Assembly (NCBI GenBank): GCA_028713395.1
Contig: JAQTOJ010000101.1
Location: 1-7,032 of the forward strand
Reading direction: 5' to 3'
Source of the DNA: Dehalococcoidales bacterium
Lineage (GTDB): Bacteria > Chloroflexota > Dehalococcoidia > Dehalococcoidales > Fen-1064
DNA: 7,032 bases
The notes beneath the pieces are model-generated. The model was not told the origin of the DNA. It ran no database searches and saw only the letters and a list, made by a program, of their open reading frames with translations. The position numbers were made by a program, and so were the translations under genes. This document shows positions 1 to 4,735 of this stretch, one piece after another (positions within the stretch are counted from its first letter, which is position 1; every line of letters begins with the position of its first letter).

Positions 1-195
1 GATGGGTCCGTAGCCGCAACCGAGATCGAGGATTTTCTTGTAAGGGAAATCCTGCCCCAGGGTTAGAGTGCGGATGAGAAACTGCGTGCCAAGATCCACT
101 TGGAAACTGCTGAAGAGATCCTGGGAGACGCGGAATTGTAATTCCCGGCCGCTATATTTATAGGTAAGCGTTTTTTTGTAATAAATATCGGTCAC
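1..195 (-). CDS. RsmC-like class I SAM-dependent methyltransferase, N-terminal part (runs off left edge)
   Basis: The first 65 codons are present and the rest lies beyond base 1. The product begins (M)TDIYYKKTLTYKYSGRE and continues through FSSFQVDLGTQFLI to the SAM-binding motif I, KILDLGCGYGPI, at residues 54-65. This layout of an N-terminal strand region, then F-S-x-F-Q-V-D-x-G-T, then LDLGCGYGPIG, is typical of the 'methyltransferase small' family: RsmC, which methylates 16S rRNA G1207, and YbxB-type relatives of about 200 residues. The target here is inferred and not shown by the fragment. The start is taken as GTG at 193-195 because AAGGA lies 7 nt upstream; no ATG suits the homology. 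The gene is 85 bp downstream of the zinc peptidase gene. Confidence 0.85.
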   Translation of the reverse strand, partial: MTDIYYKKTLTYKYSGRELQFRVSQDLFSSFQVDLGTQFLIRTLTLGQDFPYKKILDLGCGYGPI

Positions 196-202
196 AAATG
201 TA

Positions 203-207
203 TCCTT
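203..207 (-). promoter_or_regulatory. Ribosome binding site deciding the GTG start of the RsmC-like gene
   Basis: On the minus strand AAGGA stands 7 nt before a GTG codon. No ATG in this frame has a comparable site, so the GTG at 193-195 is the preferred start. Confidence 0.6.
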
Positions 208-229
208 ATTTTCCTGGGGGAGTTCAGAA

Positions 230-259
230 ATATTAACACAGTTTTGAAGGCGGTCACAA
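230..259 (-). promoter_or_regulatory. Weak candidate promoter upstream of the RsmC-like gene
   Basis: On the minus strand TTGTGA (254-259) and TAATAT (230-235) are separated by 18 nt and stand 35 nt before the GTG start, within the 85 bp intergenic gap. The -35 box fits sigma-70 consensus moderately; the -10 box matches only 4 of 6. This is a pattern reading only, and in AT-rich spacer such matches occur by chance. Confidence 0.22.
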
Positions 260-280
260 TAAAGAGATAATGGTTACTTG

Positions 281-1216
281 TTATTTCAATTTGTTGATGT
301 GGAGGGCGATTGAGTTATGTAAAAATTCCGCCAGGTTGTTTTGCGTCGGAGGTTGGATTTTCGCTTGTTGAATGATTGCGGGCACTAGAATGAAACCCTG
401 GTCGGCTTGCCAACTCGCCATTATTGGCGATTCATCTGCATTGCCGGTGGCCAGCGCCAGGGAAATACCCCGAACGAGACTTTCTTCCAAGACCCGTAAC
501 TTAGCCTCGATGGATTCATCCCATAAGTAACCGTTGGCGGCCATTTTCCCGGTATCAGCCATCAAATTAAAATCCGTTGTGCCAATGAGGATTATAAGTA
601 AATCGCGATGCTGTCTGAAAATCGGATGAAGATATTCGTGAATCAAAATAGATATTTCAGGCCTGGTGGTGACAACGAACACGGTATCGTTTTTACTTAC
701 GTTATCCGCCGCGAACGGAGATTGGAGTAGATTCGGCGCAAATACCACTTGGGCATCATTTGGCGAACCCTGATTAAAAGCGTTTATGCGCCGTTCGGTT
801 TCCGCAAGAATGGATGAATATACGGGTAAGCTTACGGTCAGGAGTTGCTGATATGCCGACCATATACCTTGATATTCCTTGAAGTTCTTTATTCCCTTGA
901 TAAAATCCGGCAGTTGTGCAATCCATCTGGTAAAATCGGGATTTTCAAATTCACGACTGGTGTTGGCGGATTTTTCAAACGCCAGATAATCATCAAAGTT
1001 TTGCCATTTATTGTCTTCGTTTATAAAAAAGCTGGCAGCCGTAATACAAGAACCGCGCGGCCAATAGGGATTTACGGGATAGCGGTTGGTTCTGGCTTTT
1101 GAAAAGTATTGAATGATATTATTGCCGAAATCAATTGTGTTTATTGCTTTGACCAGGTGCTGAATTTCCAGGTCTGATTTGTCAGCCAAATCATAACCCG
1201 AGGCGGTGAGTCCCAC
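281..1216 (-). CDS. HEYLH zinc metallopeptidase, DUF4932-like; N-terminus apparently interrupted
   Basis: This 311-codon frame encodes a putative zinc-dependent peptidase. The zinc-binding helix is HEYLH at residues 193-197, preceded by a strand-like SILI segment. A downstream EESLVRG segment (244-250) could supply a third, glutamate ligand, giving a gluzincin-like site. This arrangement resembles DUF4932-type proteins, whose substrates are unknown; the assignment is from motif layout only. The rest is a helix-rich scaffold without membrane segments. The start is doubtful. GTG at 1214-1216 is the first usual start codon, but it has no ribosome binding site. The same frame upstream (1217-1264) reads IPIEINENVFAAW, which looks like real coding sequence continuing into WVGLTASGYD, and is closed by a TAA at 1265-1267. 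The natural start may be lost to a frameshift near 1257-1262, or use a rare codon. No signal peptide is visible. It follows the nucleotidyltransferase-like fragment and overlaps its 3' end if extended. Confidence 0.7.
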   Translation of the reverse strand: MGLTASGYDLADKSDLEIQHLVKAINTIDFGNNIIQYFSKARTNRYPVNPYWPRGSCITAASFFINEDNKWQNFDDYLAFEKSANTSREFENPDFTRWIAQLPDFIKGIKNFKEYQGIWSAYQQLLTVSLPVYSSILAETERRINAFNQGSPNDAQVVFAPNLLQSPFAADNVSKNDTVFVVTTRPEISILIHEYLHPIFRQHRDLLIILIGTTDFNLMADTGKMAANGYLWDESIEAKLRVLEESLVRGISLALATGNADESPIMASWQADQGFILVPAIIQQAKIQPPTQNNLAEFLHNSIALHINKLK

Positions 1217-1256
1217 CCAGGCGGCGAAAACATTTTCGTTTATTTCAATGGGTATT

Positions 1257-1412
1257 TTATTGATTTATGTTTTCCATGCTGGTTATTATAACGAAAAATT
1301 GTGCACGAGAATAGTGAGAGCTATACAACAGCATCCCCCGCAGGTCTTCACTCTTCTCAGCCCAGCTTACCAGTTTGTTAATTACAACTTGCTCTTGTTT
1401 TTCGTTTTTCAT
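1257..1412 (-). pseudogene. Nucleotidyltransferase N-terminal remnant (aminoglycoside adenylyltransferase-like), 51 codons
   Basis: A short minus-strand frame from ATG (1410-1412) to TAA (1257-1259) encodes MKNEKQEQVVINKLVSWAEK followed by SEDLRGMLLYSSHYS. The pattern of an N-terminal helix, W-A-E, then an E/D-x-R-x-x-x-L-x-S-S segment resembles the front of aminoglycoside 6-adenylyltransferase-like nucleotidyltransferases, where the next residues would be the GS motif and the catalytic Asp pair. Here the homology stops at SSHYS, continues as RAQFFVIITSMENINQ and terminates. The metal-binding Asp residues are absent, so the product could not be an active transferase. I read it as a broken gene fused to sequence in front of the zinc peptidase gene; a genuine small gene of unknown function is the alternative. 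No convincing ribosome binding site precedes the ATG. Confidence 0.4.
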
Positions 1413-1419
1413 ACTGTTT

Positions 1420-1464
1420 TTTAGTAATTCTTATTTGTTTAGGATTTAGTAATTAGAAATTAGA
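1420..1464. repeat. AT-rich spacer with short direct repeats
   Basis: The spacer between the zincin gene and the nucleotidyltransferase remnant is strongly AT-rich. TTTAGTAATT occurs at 1420-1429 and again at 1445-1454. It is followed by a perfect tandem AATTAGA at 1451-1457 and 1458-1464. No clear -35/-10 pair or terminator hairpin is visible in it. It may be slippage-prone filler at a rearrangement point. Confidence 0.55.
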
Positions 1465-1473
1465 ATTTCCCCG

Positions 1474-1842
1474 TTAGTATTTTCCCAGCTCTCTGAGACG
1501 ATCATCGCTGATGCCAAAGTGGTGGGCGATTTCATGTCTGACGACTCTTTCCACGGCGGCAACGATTTCATTTTCAGTGCGGCATTGCGCCTCGATGGTG
1601 CGCTGAAAGATGGTGATCTTGTCCGGTAGCGCCATGGTGTAACCGCTGGTCCGGTTGGTCTGGGGAATGCCTTCGTAAAGACCGAGCAGGGTGCTGCCCG
1701 CGCCGACATGCCCCTTTCTGAGTTGTGAGGGGGAAGGGTAATCGGCCACCAGGATATCGATGTTTTCCAGGCGTTCCAGAAATTCCGCCGGTAACGCTTG
1801 CACGGCGCGGGCCACGAGCTGGTTGAATTGTTCCGTTTCCAT
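1474..1842 (-). CDS. Minimal zincin-type metallopeptidase family protein (PF06262-like)
   Basis: This compact 122-residue putative zinc metallopeptidase is almost entirely one minimal catalytic domain. The N-terminal helix (METEQFNQLVARAVQALP) leads to the family core strand NIDILVADYP (27-36), the signature LLGLYEGIP (52-60), a PDKITIF strand (73-79), and the zinc site HEIAHHFGISD (103-113). That site fits the metzincin-like pattern HExxHxxGxxD, with His103, His107 and Asp113 as likely ligands and Glu104 as general base. Length and order match the small cytosolic family known from thermophilic and high-GC bacteria; its physiological substrate is unknown. ATG at 1840-1842 is chosen because the domain starts there; an AGGGG lies only 2 nt upstream. 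An in-frame TTG at 1864-1866 would add eight residues (MFSSIIGE) and has no ribosome binding site. It is 124 nt downstream of the lipoprotein gene. Confidence 0.85.
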   Translation of the reverse strand: METEQFNQLVARAVQALPAEFLERLENIDILVADYPSPSQLRKGHVGAGSTLLGLYEGIPQTNRTSGYTMALPDKITIFQRTIEAQCRTENEIVAAVERVVRHEIAHHFGISDDRLRELGKY

Positions 1843-1880
1843 TTCCCCTATTATAGACGAGAACAAGGCTTGACGCTATC

Positions 1881-1904
1881 GGGAAAAGCCCTCACGGTTT
1901 TCCC
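1881..1904. other. Imperfect inverted repeat (hairpin) in the gap before the zincin gene
   Basis: GGGAAAA (1881-1887) pairs with TTTTCCC (1898-1904). After a bulged G at 1888, CC (1889-1890) pairs with GG (1896-1897) around a CTCAC loop, giving a 9 bp stem. No T-run follows on either strand, so it is not a canonical intrinsic terminator. It lies about 40 nt upstream of the zincin ATG and 60 nt past the lipoprotein stop, and could be an mRNA processing or stability element, an operator, or a weak terminator. Confidence 0.4.
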
Positions 1905-1966
1905 CGTGTCAGCGGAATACGAAGTATATTTATCGACACAGCAACCACGATACGGCAATGGCAAAC

Positions 1967-2458
1967 CTATTTTAGTTTCCCCATGCCCTCAAAATAATCC
2001 AGAATCCTCGGGTCGTTGATGAGATCGACACCGGCGCAGCACGAAGCGGTGGCGCCATCGTATTTTATCCGGATTGAATTGGTGATATCGGGCATCTTGT
2101 ATTGAGCGTCCATGATCACGAAACCCGAGTATGAAAGTGACGAGAGCATGGAATAAAACAATCCCCGGTAAATTTCCTCTCCGTTCACATTGATCACAAA
2201 CGGCCGGTTAAACAGGCTTTCCCCCAGTTTGGCCGGATTGATTATATACGAATTCCACTTTGCCATACCCGCCGCGTTCAATTCTATCGTATGTGTTTCT
2301 TGAAAATAAGCCTGAATATGTTCCCCGGAAAGAACCAGTTCGCCTGTGTCAGCCAAATAGATACCGAAACCGGTTTTGCTTTGTGACGTGCAAGAAGAGT
2401 TTACCAGAATCGGCAGAACAAGGGTAAAAAGGACGAAAAAACGAATACGTTTTATCAT
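1967..2458 (-). CDS. Probable lipoprotein with SecDF-P1-head-like domain
   Basis: This 163-residue protein is probably exported and lipid-anchored. A basic start (MIKRIR) and a hydrophobic stretch to about residue 19 lead to NSSC with Cys23; the lipobox is relaxed (Asn at -3, Ser at -2 and -1). The mature part reads GFGIYLADTGELVLSGEHI, then THTIELNAAGMAKW (55-68), RPFVINVNGEEIYRG (85-99) and SMLSSLSYSGFVIMDA (103-118). The 'x-I-x-L-N-x-x-G-x-x-K' strand and helix, followed by a 'V-x-V-N-G' hairpin, resemble the periplasmic P1 head of SecD/SecF. The SecD transmembrane parts are absent, so a role in protein export does not follow; I infer only the fold. Start ATG at 2456-2458 overlaps the stop of the upstream TM-protein gene as ATGA, implying translational coupling. 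An AAGGTG lies 10 nt before it. Confidence 0.75.
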   Translation of the reverse strand: MIKRIRFFVLFTLVLPILVNSSCTSQSKTGFGIYLADTGELVLSGEHIQAYFQETHTIELNAAGMAKWNSYIINPAKLGESLFNRPFVINVNGEEIYRGLFYSMLSSLSYSGFVIMDAQYKMPDITNSIRIKYDGATASCCAGVDLINDPRILDYFEGMGKLK

Positions 2459-2820
2459 TTAGATACTTCACCTTCTTTTTGATGCGCAGGCCACTCTTCC
2501 CACGTATGCGTCTTTCGGTTGTATTTTTTAGGTTTCCGTTCTATTGCCATTGATGCTTCATTATTTCTAATGTGTGAGATACGGTACACATAATATTTCC
2601 CCTGTAAGTATGAGACTCCATTTGGGCAGGAGTCAATGTTGGGGTTAGGGTTATTATGGCGAATTGATTTGACTTCTTGTTTCACCCAACGGGGCACATG
2701 GTTTGTTTTGATCCAGGTCGTATATCTTTTCTTTTCACTAAAACAGGTAAATAACAAAATCAGAAATATAAATACTAATAAAAGCGTTAAATAGATTGCG
2801 GCATTTTTTATAAAATCCAT
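2455..2820 (-). CDS. Small single-TM protein of unknown function
   Basis: I do not recognise this 121-residue protein. One hydrophobic helix (about residues 6-27, IYLTLLLVFIFLILLF) anchors it, followed directly by the positive SEKKRY, so the basic C-terminal part is probably cytoplasmic. That part contains a VPRWVKQEV segment, a YLQGKYYVYRI strand (71-81) and a closing basic/aromatic stretch KPKKYNRKTHTWEEW (96-110). The sequence is AT-richer than dnaE or radC nearby. It starts 39 nt after radC, and its stop overlaps the lipoprotein start by 4 bp. The ribosome binding site is weak: AAGGG lies about 14 nt before the ATG. The tight pairing suggests that the two products work at the same membrane, which is inference. 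Confidence 0.6.
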   Translation of the reverse strand: MDFIKNAAIYLTLLLVFIFLILLFTCFSEKKRYTTWIKTNHVPRWVKQEVKSIRHNNPNPNIDSCPNGVSYLQGKYYVYRISHIRNNEASMAIERKPKKYNRKTHTWEEWPAHQKEGEVSK

Positions 2821-2859
2821 TTTAAAACTCTGACCCTTACCCGGTTTAGGATTGTTGAT

Positions 2860-3579
2860 TTATTTTCTCAGTTTTAACCCCAGATACTCCATCTCGTACC
2901 GGGCGATCAGGTCATCGGCGGCAAAGCTGTAATAGCGGTCGTTGCCGATGATGATGTGGTCGATGACTTTCACTTCCATCAAATACCCGGCAAACACCAG
3001 GTCACGTGTCAAATCTTTATCACTCTGGCTCGGCTGGCATTCCCCGGAGGGGTGGTTATGCACAAAAATCAACGAGGCGGCATGCTTGGCAAGGGCGCTC
3101 TCCATCACCTGACGGGGCGAAACAGCGCTGTGGCTGACCGTGCCTTCACAGATGACGGCGGTATCGATGATCTGGTTCTGAGAGGTCAGGTAGAGCACCC
3201 GGAAGGCTTCGGTGGTCAGGTCGCGCATGGTGTGATAGAGATATTCGAAGATTTCCTGGGCGGATTGTAAAGCCGGTTTATCGATGATCTTTTCTTTCAG
3301 GTACTCGCGGGCGACCGCCTGCACCAGCAGGATGCCGAAAACCGCCCCCGGACCAATGCCTTCGATCTCCTGAAGCTCGCCGGGAGAGGCGGAAAGCACG
3401 CCGCGCAGGGTTTTGAAACGTTTCATGGCTTCTTTGGCCATCGGTTTGGTATCTTTACGGGGCACGCCCAGGCTCAAAAGCAGCTCGATGATCTCGTAAT
3501 CGGCAAAACCATCCAAACCGCTTTTCAGAAAGCGTTCCCGTAAACGCTGCCGGTGTCCGGCGGCATCAGTTTCGGCCAT
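2860..3579 (-). CDS. radC: RadC family JAB/MPN (JAMM) domain protein
   Basis: This 239-residue RadC family protein is complete. The N-terminal half (GHRQRLRERF at 8-17, then DYEIIELLLSLGVPRKDTK) ends in a helix-hairpin-helix ELQEIEGIGPGAV (68-80) expected to bind DNA. The C-terminal half is a JAMM metal site: the upstream glutamate in CEGTVSHSAVSPRQV (Glu145), HNHPSG (174-179) with His174 and His176, then Ser184 and Asp187 in PSQSD. All expected zinc-site residues are present. RadC was once thought to be a repair protein; its biochemical role is unsettled and I infer none. ATG at 3577-3579 is preferred because AGGGGG stands 4 nt upstream. The TTG at 3592-3594 would add MAGGK and has no ribosome binding site. 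The gene follows the methyltransferase stop by 16 nt and shares its operon with dnaE. Confidence 0.93.
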   Translation of the reverse strand: MAETDAAGHRQRLRERFLKSGLDGFADYEIIELLLSLGVPRKDTKPMAKEAMKRFKTLRGVLSASPGELQEIEGIGPGAVFGILLVQAVAREYLKEKIIDKPALQSAQEIFEYLYHTMRDLTTEAFRVLYLTSQNQIIDTAVICEGTVSHSAVSPRQVMESALAKHAASLIFVHNHPSGECQPSQSDKDLTRDLVFAGYLMEVKVIDHIIIGNDRYYSFAADDLIARYEMEYLGLKLRK

Positions 3580-3583
3580 TTTG

Positions 3584-3589
3584 CCCCCT
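3584..3589 (-). promoter_or_regulatory. Ribosome binding site fixing the radC start
   Basis: AGGGGG on the minus strand, 4 nt before the ATG at 3577-3579. It favours this ATG over the in-frame TTG at 3592-3594, which the same site would sit inside of. Confidence 0.55.
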
Positions 3590-3595
3590 GCCAAA

Positions 3596-4285
3596 TTACT
3601 TTATGGCGTACAAACCAACATCGAGTAATGAGAACCAAAAAATTTCCACCGTGCGGAAGCCGGTATTTTCCAGCATCTGGATATGCTCGTTAAGGGTAAT
3701 CGGGAAATAATGAGAATCAAATCTCTGAAGGTGTTCTTCAACATGCTTGCGCCCATGATTTGTTTGAAACCGGCGCCAGCGATCCATCATAATTTCGATG
3801 CCGCGTTTTGTCCTGGGGCGGGAATGTTCAACCGTAACGAAAACCCCCTCCGGCTCTAACAGATCAAAGCAGGTTTTCACGGCGATTTTCCGTTGGTCCG
3901 GCGTAAAATAGTGATGACATAGTACCGCCGTGATCACCTGGGCTTTCAAATTATCTTTATAATGACCCAGATTTTCACTGCCGGTGGGCGGCAAAAATCT
4001 GATGCGTTCTTCAGGCTGATGCTTCAACTTGTTTTGCGCGACTTGCAGCATGGTTTCCGTAGGATCGACCAAAAGGAATTGCGTTTTCGGGAAATAAGGT
4101 AGAGCCATTTCTATCAAAGACCCGGTGCCGCACCCGGTATCCAGCCATACGGTAGCGTATGGTTTGATTGTCAGCACCAAATCTATTATCTCAGTTTGTA
4201 TGTCCTGATAATGTGAGATGGTATTTTCTATATGACCATCGAATTGCTGGGGGGATGATGGTGTAACATTATCCCACTGCGCCAT
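3596..4285 (-). CDS. Class I SAM-dependent methyltransferase (Methyltransf_25-like)
   Basis: This 229-residue cytosolic methyltransferase has an intact Rossmann SAM site. After an N-terminal QFDGHIENTISHYQ region come motif I LDTGCGTGSL (48-57), the acidic post-I strand FLLVDPTETML (70-80, Asp74), the motif IV-like VITAVLCHHYF (117-127), and LLEPEGVFVTVEH (142-154). A C-terminal helical region (IEIMMDRWRRF) and a closing ITLNEHIQMLENTGF / EIFWFS segment complete the fold. The substrate cannot be read from sequence; many relatives are annotated only as general methyltransferases. The start is ATG at 4283-4285, with AAGAGG 5 nt upstream inside the stop of the preceding membrane-protein gene, and the gap to that stop is 9 nt. 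The following radC begins 16 nt after its stop. Confidence 0.85.
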   Translation of the reverse strand: MAQWDNVTPSSPQQFDGHIENTISHYQDIQTEIIDLVLTIKPYATVWLDTGCGTGSLIEMALPYFPKTQFLLVDPTETMLQVAQNKLKHQPEERIRFLPPTGSENLGHYKDNLKAQVITAVLCHHYFTPDQRKIAVKTCFDLLEPEGVFVTVEHSRPRTKRGIEIMMDRWRRFQTNHGRKHVEEHLQRFDSHYFPITLNEHIQMLENTGFRTVEIFWFSLLDVGLYAIK

Positions 4286-4290
4286 CTTTA

Positions 4291-4296
4291 CCTCTT
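4291..4296 (-). promoter_or_regulatory. Ribosome binding site overlapping the upstream stop codon
   Basis: AAGAGG on the minus strand, 5 nt before the methyltransferase ATG. Its first bases are part of the TAA stop (4295-4297) of the membrane-protein gene, an arrangement expected for translational coupling. Confidence 0.6.
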
Positions 4297-4705
4297 ACAT
4301 TGCGGGTTTCTGTTTCTTTTTGCGCCTTTTTTCTTCCAGCTTCCACCAGTCATCTCGCCAGTAATTGTTTTCGTTCAAGCCTTTGGGCGCCAGTTCTCTT
4401 TTCACTTCTTCCCAGTGAGGTAGAAACCGTTTCTGCATGATGGTGTTGAATAGTAAAGGCAGCAACAGCCAGAAAACAACGATCGTGATGACCACGAGCA
4501 GCCATAAACCGGAAACCATGGCATCAAGCAACAGGGCGATACCGCCGCCGAGTAACAACAATACCCACAAAACCTCGAAGACCCAGCGGAAAGGGGTTTT
4601 CAAAATACCGGGTTTGTATTGCGGCATGGCAGCCCTACCGAAATTGCAGAAAGCCTCCCCTACCGCAGACAATAAAATCAAAATCAACCCGATTAACGTT
4701 AACAT
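4295..4705 (-). CDS. Membrane protein with about three TM helices and a basic C-terminal tail
   Basis: This 136-residue protein is of unrecognised function. Hydrophobic segments lie near residues 2-18 (LTLIGLILILLSAVGEA), 41-61 (WVFEVLWVLLLLGGGIALLLD) and 66-88 (GLWLLVVITIVVFWLLLPLLF). The rest (about 90-136) is polar and strongly basic, with EEVKREL, a WRDDWWKLEE segment and a KRRKKKQK tail, so this tail is likely cytoplasmic. The start is ATG at 4703-4705 because GGGAGG lies 7 nt upstream. It begins 30 nt after the dnaE stop and ends with a TAA that overlaps the methyltransferase ribosome binding site. There is no enzyme motif. Confidence 0.75.
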   Translation of the reverse strand: MLTLIGLILILLSAVGEAFCNFGRAAMPQYKPGILKTPFRWVFEVLWVLLLLGGGIALLLDAMVSGLWLLVVITIVVFWLLLPLLFNTIMQKRFLPHWEEVKRELAPKGLNENNYWRDDWWKLEEKRRKKKQKPAM

Positions 4706-4712
4706 ACCACGC

Positions 4713-4718
4713 CCTCCC
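4713..4718 (-). promoter_or_regulatory. Ribosome binding site of the membrane-protein gene
   Basis: GGGAGG on the minus strand, 7 nt before the ATG at 4703-4705, in the 30 nt gap after dnaE. The spacing is normal and supports this start. Confidence 0.6.
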
Positions 4719-4735
4719 GGGAATATTTTCTCCCA

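Noticed and set aside
845..1102. Plus-strand 85-codon frame opposite the zinc peptidase gene
   Set aside because: It lies wholly antisense to a frame with a clear HEYLH zinc site, has no recognisable domain and no good ribosome binding site.
1206..1424. Plus-strand 72-codon frame with hydrophobic stretches
   Set aside because: It is antisense to the nucleotidyltransferase-like fragment, and its hydrophobicity follows from the AT-rich composition. I see no start signal or family resemblance.
1446..1709. Minus-strand 87-codon frame overlapping the zincin gene
   Set aside because: It is a shifted reading of a gene with a clear HExxHxxGxxD site and shows no family signature.
1923..1928. TATACT as a -10 box for the zincin gene
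   Set aside because: No -35 sequence stands at 16-18 nt, and there is no extended -10 TG.
3592..3594. TTG as the radC start, adding five residues
   Set aside because: The AGGGGG site lies downstream of this TTG and before the ATG at 3577-3579. The family domain begins after that ATG.
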